64,000 nucleotides of DNA from Nitrosospira multiformis (GTDB lineage: Bacteria > Pseudomonadota > Gammaproteobacteria > Burkholderiales > Nitrosomonadaceae): NCBI RefSeq assembly GCF_900111585.1, contig NZ_FOHI01000011.1, forward strand, positions 1 through 64,000. Reading direction: 5' to 3'. The notes under the pieces are model-generated. The model was not told where the DNA came from. It made no database searches and saw only the letters and a list, made by a program, of their open reading frames with translations. The position numbers and the translations under genes were made by a program. Shown here piece by piece: positions 14,918-25,275 of this stretch; positions within the stretch are counted from its first letter, which is position 1, and every line of letters starts with the position of its first letter.

Positions 14918-17900
14918 ATGGACTTTTCCAAGTTTTTCATCGACCGTCCCATATTTGCCATCGTTCTTTCGATCGTTATTTTCGCAGCGGGACTCATCGC
15001 CATCCCGCTCCTGCCTGCGGGCGAGTACCCGGAAGTGGTGCCTCCAAGCGTGGTCGTGCGTGCAATGTACCATGGCGCCAATCCCAAAGAGATCGCGGAT
15101 TCAATCGCCGTTCCGCTGGAAGAAGCGATCAACAGCGTCGAAGGCATCATGTATATGAAGTCCGTTGCGGGCTCCGATGGAAGCCTGCAAGTGACGATCA
15201 CCTTCACGCCCGGCATCGATCCCGATACCGCGGCCGTCCGTGTACAGAATCGCGTCGCCCAAGCCCTGTCCCGCCTGCCCAACGATGTACGCCAGTACGG
15301 CGTAACCACGCAGAAGCAATCGCCGACTCCGCTCATGTACGTGAATCTTTCTTCACCCGACGGTCGATACGACGCGGTCTATCTGCGCAACTATATGACG
15401 CTGAATATCAAGGACCCGCTTTCACGCCTGAAGGGTGTTGGCAACGTCGGATTGTACGGGGAAGGCGATTATGCAATGCGCCTGTGGCTCAACCCGAACA
15501 AGCTCGCCGCACGTGGCTTGACAGCCAGCGACGTGGTGGATGCCGTTCGCGAGCAGAACGTTCAGGTATCCGCGGGTCAACTGGGCGCCGAGCCATCACC
15601 CGGGAGCGCGGATTTCCTCGTTCCGATCAATGTGCGTGGACGGCTTCGCAGCGAGCAGGAATTCGGGGACATCGTCCTGAAAAGTGCCGACGATGGCCAA
15701 TTGGTCCACCTATCGGATGTTGGGCGCGTCGAGCTCGGCTCCAGCGATTACACGCTCCATGCAATGATCGATAACAGGGGCAGCACTAGCGCCGGAATTT
15801 TTCTTACTCCCGGCGCGAACTCTCTGGAGGTGGCCAGGACGGTCTATGCCAAGTTTGAAGAACTTGCAGCAAGCTTCCCCCCGGGTATCGAGTATCGGGT
15901 AGTGTGGGACCCCAATGTTTTTGTCCGGGATTCCATTCGGGCCGTGGGTCAAACACTGATCGAAGCGGTTTTCCTGGTCGTGCTGGTGGTCATTCTCTTT
16001 CTGCAGACTTGGCGTGCATCGATCATCCCTCTGATTGCGGTGCCGGTCTCGATTATCGGCACGTTTGCCTGGCTCTACCTTCTCGGGTATTCCATCAATA
16101 CGCTGACATTGTTCGGACTGGTCCTGGCAGTGGGTATTGTCGTCGACGATGCGATCGTCGTCGTGGAGAACGTTGAGCGCAACATCGAGGAAGGTCTGAG
16201 TCCTCTCGCGGCAGCACATCAGGCCATGAAGGAGGTCTCCGGTCCGATCATCGCCATTGCGCTGGTGCTATGCGCCGTGTTCGTGCCCATGGCATTCCTG
16301 AGCGGTGTCACCGGAGAGTTCTACAAGCAGTTTGCCGTCACCATCGCTATATCCACCGTCATTTCCGCGATCAATTCGCTCACACTGTCGCCGGCACTGG
16401 CGGCAAAACTGCTCAGAGGACATGATGCTCCGAAGGATGCGCCTACCCGGGTGCTCGAGCGCAGCCTGGGATGGCTATTCCGTCCGTTCAATCGGCTGTT
16501 TCTTCGCAGCTCCGACAAATACCACGGCACGGTAGCCCGAACACTGGGCCGGCGCGGCATCGTGTTTACCCTCTATGCAGGACTATTGCTCGCAACAGTC
16601 ATGCTATTCCATATCGTACCGACCGGCTTTATTCCAAATCAGGACAAGCTCTATCTCTTCGCCGGTGCCAAATTGCCGGAGGGCGCTTCACTTGCCCGTA
16701 CTGACGCCGTCACACGTCAATTAAACGACATTGCCAGCAGTATCGAAGGCGTGGAAATGACCGAAAGCTATGTTGGCATGAATGCGTTGCAGTCAGTCAA
16801 CACGCCCAATCAGGCTGCCTCCTACGTCATCCTCAAGCCTTTCGATCAACGCCAGCGTTCCGCGGAATCCATCACGGCTGAACTGAATGCCAGGCTTGTC
16901 GACATCAAGGACGGGCAAGCCTATGCATTACTGCCTCCGCCTATTCAAGGATTGGGCAATGGGTCGGGCTATTCGCTCTATTTGGTCGATCGCGGCGGTC
17001 TGGGATATGGGGCATTGCAAAGCGCAACCACAAAATTCCAGAACGCGATCGCGCAGACGCCAGGCATGACTTTTCCCGTCAGCTCATACCAAGCCAACGT
17101 CCCGCAACTCGAGGTCAAGGTGGATCGGGTCAAAGCCAAGGCCCAAGGAGTAAATTTGACGGACCTCTTCAATACGTTGCAGGTCTACCTTGGATCCTTC
17201 TACATCAACGATTTCAATCTATATGGTCGTGTCTATCGGGTGATGGCACAGGCGGACGCGGCTTTCCGCCAGAATGCTGAAGACATCAACAATCTTTATA
17301 CACGCAATAGTCGAGGAGAAATGGTTCCGCTAGGCTCGATGGTAACGATTCAACATACCTTTGGCCCGGATCCCGTCATCCGCTACAACGGTTATCCCGC
17401 CGCCGACCTTATCGGTGATGCCGACCCCCGCGTGCTCTCCTCGGGACAAGTCATCGCCAGGCTGTCGCAGATTGCCACAGAGGTGCTGCCCCGCGGCATT
17501 ACCCTGGAATGGACCGACCTGAGCTACCAGCAGGTCACCCAGGGCAGCGCGGCGACCATCGTATTCCCCTTATCGATCATGCTGGCCTTTCTGGTGCTGG
17601 CTGCCCTCTATGAGAGCTGGACATTACCCTTGGCGGTCATCCTGATCGTGCCGGTATGCATGTGCGCCGCGCTTTTCGGCATTTGGCTCACAGGCGGGGA
17701 CAACAATATATTCGTGCAGGTGGGACTGGTCGTACTGATGGGTCTGGCATGCAAGAATGCCATCCTGATCGTTGAGTTCGCACGAGAACTGGAGATTCAG
17801 GGCAAGGATACCATCGAAGCCGCACTGGAAGCCTGCCGCCTTCGACTTCGGCCGATTGTGATGACTTCCATCGCCTTCATCGCTGGATCTGTTCCCTTAG

Positions 17901-18046
17901 TGCTCAGTCACGGTGCGGGTAGCGAGGTGCGCTACGCAACGGGTATAACTGTCTTTGCCGGGATGCTCGGTGTGACTCTATTCGGATTGTTCCTTACCCC
18001 TGTCTTCTACGTGGCTTTGCGCAAGCTGGGCCGCCCCAAGCTGTAG
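14918..18046 (+). CDS. RND multidrug efflux transporter (HAE1/MexF type)
   Basis: A 1042-residue proton-driven inner-membrane pump. It begins DFSKFFIDRPIFAIVLSIV, the hallmark of HAE1 pumps. TM4 has the essential aspartate pair (GIVVDDAIVVVENVE) and TM10 the lysine (GLACKNAILIVEFA). Two large periplasmic loops lie between TM1-2 and TM7-8. The closest known type is MexF/OqxB. AAGGGA precedes the ATG. It forms an operon with the adaptor. No outer-membrane factor gene follows, so the pump must borrow a TolC-like channel encoded elsewhere. Substrates are not predictable from sequence. Confidence 0.94.
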   Translation: MDFSKFFIDRPIFAIVLSIVIFAAGLIAIPLLPAGEYPEVVPPSVVVRAMYHGANPKEIADSIAVPLEEAINSVEGIMYMKSVAGSDGSLQVTITFTPGIDPDTAAVRVQNRVAQALSRLPNDVRQYGVTTQKQSPTPLMYVNLSSPDGRYDAVYLRNYMTLNIKDPLSRLKGVGNVGLYGEGDYAMRLWLNPNKLAARGLTASDVVDAVREQNVQVSAGQLGAEPSPGSADFLVPINVRGRLRSEQEFGDIVLKSADDGQLVHLSDVGRVELGSSDYTLHAMIDNRGSTSAGIFLTPGANSLEVARTVYAKFEELAASFPPGIEYRVVWDPNVFVRDSIRAVGQTLIEAVFLVVLVVILFLQTWRASIIPLIAVPVSIIGTFAWLYLLGYSINTLTLFGLVLAVGIVVDDAIVVVENVERNIEEGLSPLAAAHQAMKEVSGPIIAIALVLCAVFVPMAFLSGVTGEFYKQFAVTIAISTVISAINSLTLSPALAAKLLRGHDAPKDAPTRVLERSLGWLFRPFNRLFLRSSDKYHGTVARTLGRRGIVFTLYAGLLLATVMLFHIVPTGFIPNQDKLYLFAGAKLPEGASLARTDAVTRQLNDIASSIEGVEMTESYVGMNALQSVNTPNQAASYVILKPFDQRQRSAESITAELNARLVDIKDGQAYALLPPPIQGLGNGSGYSLYLVDRGGLGYGALQSATTKFQNAIAQTPGMTFPVSSYQANVPQLEVKVDRVKAKAQGVNLTDLFNTLQVYLGSFYINDFNLYGRVYRVMAQADAAFRQNAEDINNLYTRNSRGEMVPLGSMVTIQHTFGPDPVIRYNGYPAADLIGDADPRVLSSGQVIARLSQIATEVLPRGITLEWTDLSYQQVTQGSAATIVFPLSIMLAFLVLAALYESWTLPLAVILIVPVCMCAALFGIWLTGGDNNIFVQVGLVVLMGLACKNAILIVEFARELEIQGKDTIEAALEACRLRLRPIVMTSIAFIAGSVPLVLSHGAGSEVRYATGITVFAGMLGVTLFGLFLTPVFYVALRKLGRPKL

Positions 18047-18259
18047 GGTGAATTTGGCCTTGAATCAACATTCTAACTTTTGCTCGTCAAGAAACGAAAG
18101 ATATTGGTATAGGACAGGATTTGACCGCGCTTCCCCCTGACCGTGCCCCCTCACACTGTATACCGCTGCGGAGTTCATCGGTAAAGATAATGAGGTTGAT
18201 CAGGGGGTCGCAACTAACCGTTATATGAACGTTGATAAGTAAGCTGTAAGCTGCCTTGG

Positions 18260-18946
18260 TTACGCAGTTGCGTATGTCTGTTTATGCCGGCGAGTCATAA
18301 AAATACCTAACATGCCAACCATGACAAGCGCAAGAACTGTGGGCTCCGAGACTGTGTTATTCGGTAGCTCCGCCGCTGGCAGCGACGGTTCAAAATATGT
18401 CTGGCTCGTCAGCCCCTGATTACCCACGTTCAGGTACCCTGACGCAACAAGCTGCGAAGAGGAATTGCTTTTTAACCAATTCATGGTCCAGTTCGCACCC
18501 TGCATGTTGATTTCATAGGTTTTTCCATCGACCACAAAATCTTTCACGAAGAAAAACCCATTGAATACACCATTATTGAATTGTATGGATGGGCCACCCA
18601 GCACATCCCCATCTCCGAACTCGAAACCCAAAGGTCGACTTCCAAAGTCTATGTCGAAAATGGTGCTGTTTGAGGCGCCGGTAACTGCTGCGAGCGCAAT
18701 GGTCACGGTACCGGTACCACTCCCGGGGATGAGGCTTTGATCGAATAATACATTTCCGCTAACGCTGCCGGCAGCGCAACCACTGCATGTACTGGTCTGC
18801 TGCAAGCCCAGGCTATTAGCCAACCCGTCAGTGGTGAGAATTCCACCAGAGAAATCGGCGGTCATATAAATAGGTGTTGCCTGAACAGCCGATATTGCAG
18901 AGAGCAATACTCCAGATGCAATTGCGTCGCGAAAAAATCTATTCAC
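18260..18946 (-). CDS. PEP-CTERM sorting domain protein (SEP variant)
   Basis: A 228-residue secreted protein starting with GTG. Residues 1-23 are a signal peptide ending AVQA. The middle is Gly/Ser/Thr/Asn-rich and beta-type, with two cysteines (TCSGCAAG). The C terminus has the exosortase sorting signal: the tripeptide, here SEP (VSEPTVLALV), a hydrophobic helix (VMVGMLGIFM) and a basic tail (TRRHKQ). Family knowledge: such proteins are cleaved and sorted by EpsH-type exosortase in bacteria that make exopolysaccharide. The exosortase gene is not in the window. It is divergent from metH. Confidence 0.85.
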   Translation of the reverse strand: MNRFFRDAIASGVLLSAISAVQATPIYMTADFSGGILTTDGLANSLGLQQTSTCSGCAAGSVSGNVLFDQSLIPGSGTGTVTIALAAVTGASNSTIFDIDFGSRPLGFEFGDGDVLGGPSIQFNNGVFNGFFFVKDFVVDGKTYEINMQGANWTMNWLKSNSSSQLVASGYLNVGNQGLTSQTYFEPSLPAAELPNNTVSEPTVLALVMVGMLGIFMTRRHKQTYATA

Positions 18947-19259
18947 CTTACCCCCATGGATAGTGAAAAAATAGAACCTGATGCCATCTTATCTACATCA
19001 CATCAGATTCCTATTGGACTTAAGTACACCCTGTACTTCGGTACAAGGCGATGAGCGATGAGAGTGGGGAGACAGCCTTTGCTCTAATACCCGTCGAATG
19101 ACGTTCCGCTCCATCGAATCCACGCCTCATCCAGACAGAAGCTGCCATTGACGCTATCAAGACACGCTTCTCAGCCGGTTGGTTGTCAGGAGTCTGTCGG
19201 AGGGAATGGTGGATAAGGGCATGATAGAATCCAAGCTCCACCTGAACCCTGGTATTGCC
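18947..19259. other. Divergent intergenic region upstream of metH
   Basis: No cobalamin or SAH riboswitch was recognised. A short hairpin with a TTCG tetraloop (TGTAC-TTCG-GTACA, 19032-19045) lies about 215 bp before metH. The rest shows no gene. Confidence 0.35.
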
Positions 19260-22200
19260 ATGAACGAACACCCTCGCATCAAATTACTGGAAGATCTGCT
19301 GGCCCGCCGCATTCTGCTGCTCGACGGTGCGATGGGGACCATGATCCAGAGCCACAAGCTTGGCGAAAAGGACTATCGCGGGGAGCGCTTTGCCGATTTT
19401 CCGCATGACCTCCGGGGCAACAACGATCTCCTGACGCTCACCCAGCCGCAGGTGATCCGTTCCATTCATGAAGCCTATCTGGAGGCAGGCGCAGACATCG
19501 TCGAAACCAACACTTTCAATTCCACCTCGGCCTCGATGGGCGACTACCACATGCAGGACCTGGTGTATGAGCTCAACTTTGCCGGGGCCAGGCTGGCAAA
19601 GGAAGCAGCTCAAGCGATGGAGGCAAAGACGCCCGAGAAGCCGCGCTTTGTCGCGGGCGTGCTGGGCCCGACCACCAAAACCGCTTCGATTTCCCCCGAC
19701 GTGAACGACCCCGGCTTTCGCGGCATCACATTCGACCAACTGGTGGAGGATTATTCCGAATCCATTCGCGGGCTGCTCGACGGTGGAGCTGATATCCTGC
19801 TGGTGGAAACCATATTCGATACCCTCAATGCGAAGGCGGCGCTGTTTGCCATAGACCGGTATTTCGAAACGCATCAGGTGCGTGTTCCCATCATGATTTC
19901 GGCCACGATAACGGATGCTTCGGGGCGCACGCTTTCCGGCCAGACGCCGGAAGCATTCTGGAACTCCGTATCTCATGCCCGTCCGTTGTCCGTAGGACTC
20001 AACTGCGCTTTGGGGGCGGAACTGATGCGCCCTTATGTCGAGGAGCTTTCCAGGGTAGCAGGCGTGTATGTGAGTGCTCACCCTAATGCAGGCCTGCCTA
20101 ATCCGCTGGCGGAGACGGGCTATGACGAATCCCCGGAATATACTGCAGGGTTGATCAAAGGGTATGCGCAATCCGGTTTTGTGAATATCGTGGGCGGTTG
20201 CTGCGGCACCACGCCTGCGCATATCAAAGCCATTGCAGACGCCGTTGGGAGTATCCCCCCTCGGGCCGTGCCGGATATTCCAAAGAAGCTTCGTCTTTCC
20301 GGTCTTGAACCGCTCAACATCGGTGACGACTCCCTGTTTGTAAACGTCGGGGAGCGGACCAACGTCACCGGTTCGAAAGCCTTTGCCCGCCTGATACTCG
20401 GCAACAACTATGCGGAAGCACTGAGCGTCGGACGCAGCCAGGTCGAGAATGGGGCGCAGATCATCGACATCAACATGGACGAGGCGATGCTCGATTCGCA
20501 GAAGGCGATGGTTACTTTCCTGAATCTCGTCGCCGCGGAGCCGGATATCAGCCGTGTGCCGATCATGATCGATTCCAGCAAGTGGTCGGTCATTGAAGCC
20601 GGGCTGAAGTGCGTACAGGGCAAGCCTATCATCAACTCCATCAGCCTCAAGGAAGGTGAAGCCGAATTCATCGAACATGCGAAACTCGCGCGGCGTTATG
20701 GCGCTGCGGTCATCGTGATGGCATTCGACGAGACCGGCCAGGCGGACACTCTGGCGCGTAAGGTGGAGATTTGCACGCGCTGCTACCGCATTCTCGTTGA
20801 TCAGGTTGGCTTCCCTCCTGAGGACATCATCTTTGATCCGAATATCTTTGCAATCGCCACCGGCATCGACGAACATAATAATTACGGGGTGGATTTCATC
20901 GAAGCGACCCATGCCATCAAGGAGAAGCTGCCGTATGCGAAAGTGAGCGGCGGCGTTTCGAATGTTTCCTTCTCCTTCCGCGGCAATGAGCCGGTGCGGG
21001 AGGCGATCCACACCGCCTTCCTCTACCACGCCGTTCGCGCCGGGATGACGATGGGCATCGTGAACGCCGGTCAGCTCGGCGTTTATTCCGATATTCCCAA
21101 GGACCTGCTGGAACGGGTCGAGGATGTATTGCTCAACCGCACCCTTCCGGGAGACGGAGAGGCTACCGCCACCGAGCGCCTGGTGGAATTTGCCGAAAGC
21201 TTCAAGGGACAAAGCAAGGAAAGCACCGAAGACCTTGCCTGGCGGAACGGTTCGCTGCAGGAGCGGCTGACCCATGCCCTAGTCAAGGGGATTACGACCT
21301 ATATTGTGGAAGACACCGAGGCAGTCCGGCAGGAAATAGCCGCACAGGGCGGACGTCCGATCCAGGTGATCGAAGGGCCCTTGATGAATGGCATGAGCGT
21401 TGTCGGCGATCTGTTCGGATCAGGCAAGATGTTCCTGCCCCAGGTGGTGAAATCGGCGCGCGTGATGAAACAGGCTGTAGCGCACCTGCTGCCGTTCATC
21501 GAGGCGGAAAAGAAGCTGCTTGGCGATTCCAAAGCCAAGGGCAAGATTGTCATCGCCACCGTCAAGGGCGATGTGCATGACATTGGCAAAAATATCGTCA
21601 CCGTGGTGCTCCAGTGCAACAATTATGAAGTGGTGAACATGGGGGTGATGGTCCCCAGTGCCAAAATTCTGGAGACAGCGCGACGTGAAAACGCGGATAT
21701 GATCGGGCTTTCAGGGTTGATTACGCCTTCCCTGGAAGAAATGGCGCATGTGGCAAAGGAGATGGAGCGGGAAGGTTTTACCATCCCGCTATTGATTGGC
21801 GGAGCCACCACTTCGCGCGTGCACACGGCGGTGAAGGTGGCGCCCAAATACAGCGGGGTCACCGTGTGGGTGCCGGATGCCAGCCGCGCGGTCGGCGTGT
21901 GCAGCAATCTGTTGTCGGAGGATTTACGGGCGGACTATATTCAACAAATCCAGACCGAGTATGAGAGGGTACGGGCGCAGCATAAAAACAAGAAAGGGCC
22001 CGCGCCGATGCTATCCATTGCGGACGCCCGCAAGAACGCCTTCAAAACGGATTGGAAAACCTACTCCCCTCCTTCCCCGGGTTTTACCGGTGTCCGGTCC
22101 TTGCGAAATTACCCCCTGGAAAAACTGGTCCCTTTCATAGACTGGACGCCGTTCTTTCAGGCATGGGAGCTGTCGGGACGTTTCCCAGCCATCCTGGAGG

Positions 22201-22991
22201 ATGAGGTGGTCGGCGAGGCCGCCAGCAATCTCTACCGCGATGCGCAGGTGATGCTGAAAAAGATCGTGGAGCAGAAATGGCTTACAGCAAATGCCGTATT
22301 CGGCCTGTTTCCAGCCAATACGGTCAACAGTGACGATATCGAAATCTATACGGACAAAGCTCGCGAGCGGATAGCGATGACCTTCCACAACCTGCGCCAG
22401 CAGACCATGAAACCGGACGGCAAGCCCAACCTGTGCCTGGCGGATTTCATTGCCCCCAGGGAAAGCGGCATTGCCGACACTATCGGCGCGTTCGCGGTAA
22501 CTGCGGGAATGGGCATCGAGGCAAAGTTAAAGGTGTTCGAGGAGGCGCATGACGATTACAGTGCAATTATCCTGAAAGCGCTAGCGGATCGTCTGGCGGA
22601 AGCTTTTGCGGAGCACATGCACTGGCGGATACGGCGTGAATTCTGGGGCTTTGTCAAAGATGAAAACCTGAGCAACGAGCAACTGGTTGCGGAAGAATAT
22701 CAGGGCATTCGCCCCGCGCCGGGCTACCCGGCCTGTCCGGATCACACCGAGAAGGGCCCCTTGTTTGAAATGCTGAAAGCGCCTGAAAATGCGGGCATTA
22801 TCGTGACTGAATCCTTTGCCATGGTACCCACGGCCGCGGTATCAGGCTTTTACTTTTCCCACCCGGAAGCCAGGTATTTCGCAGTCGGCAAGATCGCCAA
22901 GGATCAGGTGGAGGATTACGCCAGACGCAAGGGCTGGACACTGGAAGAAACGGAGACGTGGCTGGCGCCTGTTCTGGCGTATGAAAGATAG
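19260..22991 (+). CDS. metH: Cobalamin-dependent methionine synthase MetH
   Basis: A 1243-residue, full-length MetH that transfers the methyl group of 5-methyl-THF to homocysteine through cob(I)alamin. Domains in order: homocysteine-binding barrel ([11 protein letters not shown] at about 20; zinc cysteines in GLNCALG and GGCCGTT near 310), pterin-binding barrel ([13 protein letters not shown] at about 360-610), the four-helix cap (645-740), the B12 domain with the base-off motif VHDIGKN (D-x-H-x-x-G at about 765), and the AdoMet activation domain with [12 protein letters not shown] near 1165. The start is ambiguous: ATG 19260 gives the usual N terminus [14 protein letters not shown] but has a weak ribosome site; in-frame ATGs at 19206 (after GGAGGG) and 19221 would add 18 or 13 residues. 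Confidence 0.96.
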   Translation: MNEHPRIKLLEDLLARRILLLDGAMGTMIQSHKLGEKDYRGERFADFPHDLRGNNDLLTLTQPQVIRSIHEAYLEAGADIVETNTFNSTSASMGDYHMQDLVYELNFAGARLAKEAAQAMEAKTPEKPRFVAGVLGPTTKTASISPDVNDPGFRGITFDQLVEDYSESIRGLLDGGADILLVETIFDTLNAKAALFAIDRYFETHQVRVPIMISATITDASGRTLSGQTPEAFWNSVSHARPLSVGLNCALGAELMRPYVEELSRVAGVYVSAHPNAGLPNPLAETGYDESPEYTAGLIKGYAQSGFVNIVGGCCGTTPAHIKAIADAVGSIPPRAVPDIPKKLRLSGLEPLNIGDDSLFVNVGERTNVTGSKAFARLILGNNYAEALSVGRSQVENGAQIIDINMDEAMLDSQKAMVTFLNLVAAEPDISRVPIMIDSSKWSVIEAGLKCVQGKPIINSISLKEGEAEFIEHAKLARRYGAAVIVMAFDETGQADTLARKVEICTRCYRILVDQVGFPPEDIIFDPNIFAIATGIDEHNNYGVDFIEATHAIKEKLPYAKVSGGVSNVSFSFRGNEPVREAIHTAFLYHAVRAGMTMGIVNAGQLGVYSDIPKDLLERVEDVLLNRTLPGDGEATATERLVEFAESFKGQSKESTEDLAWRNGSLQERLTHALVKGITTYIVEDTEAVRQEIAAQGGRPIQVIEGPLMNGMSVVGDLFGSGKMFLPQVVKSARVMKQAVAHLLPFIEAEKKLLGDSKAKGKIVIATVKGDVHDIGKNIVTVVLQCNNYEVVNMGVMVPSAKILETARRENADMIGLSGLITPSLEEMAHVAKEMEREGFTIPLLIGGATTSRVHTAVKVAPKYSGVTVWVPDASRAVGVCSNLLSEDLRADYIQQIQTEYERVRAQHKNKKGPAPMLSIADARKNAFKTDWKTYSPPSPGFTGVRSLRNYPLEKLVPFIDWTPFFQAWELSGRFPAILEDEVVGEAASNLYRDAQVMLKKIVEQKWLTANAVFGLFPANTVNSDDIEIYTDKARERIAMTFHNLRQQTMKPDGKPNLCLADFIAPRESGIADTIGAFAVTAGMGIEAKLKVFEEAHDDYSAIILKALADRLAEAFAEHMHWRIRREFWGFVKDENLSNEQLVAEEYQGIRPAPGYPACPDHTEKGPLFEMLKAPENAGIIVTESFAMVPTAAVSGFYFSHPEARYFAVGKIAKDQVEDYARRKGWTLEETETWLAPVLAYER

Positions 22992-23036
22992 CCGTATGCT
23001 CGCAACTCTCTCATATTCTTGATCTCGTAATACACT

Positions 23037-23370
23037 ACCTGGACTGCTTATCACCGCCCGGACGGCGTAGGCATGAAGGATCTGGATCAAGGCATGTGGG
23101 CAGGGATGATAGTGTTGCTGCTGACATCAACAGCGCCCGCCAAGCGGTAGGAGGGTTCAGCGGGAATGAGCCGTATTTTCCTCATCCCTTTATCGCCGGC
23201 CTTGATGGAGCTAACTTGACCGATCTCAATTCCACTTTCATTTACCTGATGATAATGTAATTTTTCGGGGTGGTACTGCCATCAATAACGTAGGTCAGCT
23301 TATTGCTGGCACCATTCCGGAGCCGGAGAATTATGCGCTCCTAGTCAATGACGGAGTTGATAGCTTCTCC
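23037..23370 (+). pseudogene. Remnant of a HAF-repeat / PEP-CTERM extracellular protein gene
   Basis: Three reading frames in succession give parts of one protein. Frame one (from about 23046) reads AYHRPDGVGMKDLDQG. Frame two (from 23105) reads ADINSARQAVGGFSG, then FIAGLDGANLTDLNSTF, and ends at TAA 23258. Frame three (about 23275-23330) reads AINNVGQLIAGTIPEPENYALLV. Known HAF-family repeats have the pattern DINNxGQVVGxS...HAFxxxxGxMTDLG, followed by a PEP-CTERM end beginning P-E-P. At least two frameshifts and loss of the N terminus and of the hydrophobic C-terminal helix make this a decayed copy. The rest of 22992-23442 holds no gene. Confidence 0.65.
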
Positions 23371-23442
23371 GATAGAATCACGAGAAATCTGCCTTATCCG
23401 ACCACTGATTTCTAAACTCCATTAACTCTTACGGAGAATGGG

Positions 23443-24381
23443 ATGTTCGGCAATGCTAAACAAAGCAAAAAAAATGAAGTCATGCTTAGTAACGCCACGT
23501 CGAATACCGGTAAGACCGGCTTCTTTGATTCGGCTGAAAGCGAGAGGCTCGAACATGAACGCTGGAAGGTTGCCATGGATGCAAACTCGGTGTTGGGCGC
23601 GATTACGAAAGGCACTCTTGAACAACTGGGTCAATTGATTCGGAACATCGAAAGATTGGTCGGGTTATTGGATGAGTGCCCAATCTCAGCAGGTTTGGAG
23701 TCTGAGTGGAATGATGAGTACTATGAAAAAGTATCCGAGCTGGCGCGAGAAATAGAAGCGCTTGCGTACAGTACTCGAATTCCGCAGCCCCTTATTCCAT
23801 TTACCGGATTCTACGATACGCTCGGGATTAAAACATATGCCTATGTATCGTTTCTTCATAGTCTTCGTGCAGATCGCTCGACGTGGCTCCCCCGTCCTGA
23901 AGGTTATTTCGGAAACATCGAAGCATTAAAGTTTCCGGATCAGCTCATTACTTTCCATCAAAGAGTGTACGAGATTTATGATCGCTGGACGATGGTTGGG
24001 GATTTACGCCAAGCAGCGGGCAAGCCGAGTGGATATACGCTATCAAAACGGTTTGATGAGCATCAGGTTGAAGAACTCAGTAAGACTCCCCGGCTTCGCA
24101 GAATGCTTGAAAGTGCTCTTAAAGAGGCGTTTACCGATGCTGATCAAAAGGAACTTCTAGGGGAAATAACGAATGCAGCGGTTGTGTACGCAAAGGATTT
24201 TCGCTTGGAACTCCATGGCATCGCCTCGGTTCTGGTATGGATCGAGGCTGCTAAGCATTATGCCCATACCGGCGATAATGCGCCCAGAATGCAGCATTTT
24301 GCTTTGGAGCATGAGCTTGCGAAGGTGTGGGATGCAGGAAGAGTTCAGGAAATCCATTCTCAATCATGCAAGAGTCGATAA
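23443..24381 (+). CDS. Conserved-looking hypothetical protein, 312 aa, unrecognised
   Basis: A 312-residue soluble protein with GGAG 7-8 nt before ATG. It is mainly alpha-helical and charged: a first helical block with VAMDANSVLGAITKGTLEQLGQLI and RNIERLVGLLDE, an aromatic middle part (FTGFYDTLGIKTYAYVSF, STWLPRPEGYFGN), and a C-terminal block (RRMLESALKEAFTDADQKELL, VLVWIEAAKHYAH). No signal peptide, membrane segment, cysteine cluster or nucleotide-binding motif was seen. Its base composition is more AT-rich than metH, in line with an accessory gene. I do not recognise the family. It follows the HAF/PEP-CTERM remnant and converges on the YedK-like gene. Confidence 0.65.
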   Translation: MFGNAKQSKKNEVMLSNATSNTGKTGFFDSAESERLEHERWKVAMDANSVLGAITKGTLEQLGQLIRNIERLVGLLDECPISAGLESEWNDEYYEKVSELAREIEALAYSTRIPQPLIPFTGFYDTLGIKTYAYVSFLHSLRADRSTWLPRPEGYFGNIEALKFPDQLITFHQRVYEIYDRWTMVGDLRQAAGKPSGYTLSKRFDEHQVEELSKTPRLRRMLESALKEAFTDADQKELLGEITNAAVVYAKDFRLELHGIASVLVWIEAAKHYAHTGDNAPRMQHFALEHELAKVWDAGRVQEIHSQSCKSR

Positions 24382-24398
24382 TCTGATTGTCTTTAATT

Positions 24399-25097
24399 TT
24401 AATTTGTGCCAAAAAAGTCTCCCTCTTGTTCTGAAATCAACGGACGAAACAATTCCTCCCCCTGATTCACTACCTTACCCACCGCCTGTGTTACAGGCCA
24501 TGCTTGTATCCTGTTCTCATCACAGGGCTTGAGCAGGGATAGCAGGATCTCATCCGTCCTCAGGTCCGGGTCAAGCCATGTATCCCAGGCATCCTTTGAA
24601 AGTATGACTGGCATCCGATCATGGATCGGTTGCATCAGCGCATTGCACTCGGTCGTGATGATGGCGCAACTCTCTTTTGCTTCTCCCGTATCGGTGACCC
24701 AGGTTTCGTATATGCCGGCAAACGAAAATGGTGTGCCGTCCCGGCTGGATATAAAATACGGCTGCTTGCGCCGGCCCTCCGTTTTCCATTCGAAGAACCC
24801 GGAAGCGGGGATCAAGCAACGCCTCTGGCGGAAGGACTGTCTGAATGCAGGTTTTTCGGCCACCGTTTCTGCCCTGGCATTATTCAATACCGGCAGCTTC
24901 TTCACATCCTTGATCCAGTAAGGAATGAGGCCCCAGCGCATCATGGAGCCCATGCGGCCACTGTCAGTATCGCGTATGGCGAGTATTTCCATGGTGGGCG
25001 CAATGTTGTAGCGGGGTTTCAGTTCCGGCATGAATGAAGCATGGTACCACTCCGTCAATACAGGATCAGGATGATTCAAGCCGTAGCGTCCACACAT
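24399..25097 (-). CDS. SRAP-domain abasic-site processing protein (YedK/HMCES family)
   Basis: A 232-residue SRAP protein. Family members form a thiazolidine crosslink through Cys2 with abasic sites in single-stranded DNA and so protect the lesion. All hallmark elements are present: MCGRYG with Cys2, PRYNIAPT with the asparagine, MRWGLIPYW, NARAETVAEKPAF, RRCLIPASGFFEWK with the active glutamate, and PIHDRMPVIL with the histidine. Length is normal. It is convergent with the hypothetical gene at 23443. Confidence 0.93.
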   Translation of the reverse strand: MCGRYGLNHPDPVLTEWYHASFMPELKPRYNIAPTMEILAIRDTDSGRMGSMMRWGLIPYWIKDVKKLPVLNNARAETVAEKPAFRQSFRQRRCLIPASGFFEWKTEGRRKQPYFISSRDGTPFSFAGIYETWVTDTGEAKESCAIITTECNALMQPIHDRMPVILSKDAWDTWLDPDLRTDEILLSLLKPCDENRIQAWPVTQAVGKVVNQGEELFRPLISEQEGDFFGTN

Positions 25098-25275
25098 TTT
25101 CAGCTATCCTTCCGAGACAGGTTACACTTTTTTCTATTGCATCAGGCCGCATCCCATGGCAAACATTCTGCTCCTTGGGTTCATGACTTCCCCCTGCCTC
25201 GCCTTCATAGGGGCTTCAATCCCCGCTCCGTTATGCGGGTCCGGGGAGAGAAAACAAGCTTGCTCGCCGTTCTTG

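Noticed and set aside
18150-18232. Short frame EFIGKDNEVDQGVATNRYMNV between the RND gene and the PEP-CTERM gene
   Set aside because: It faintly recalls glycoside hydrolase family 16, but about 25 residues without start or catalytic motif are not enough to call a remnant.
19284-21275. Very long (663-codon) minus-strand frame opposite metH
   Set aside because: It is an antisense shadow of metH caused by codon bias; translation has no domain and no ribosome site.
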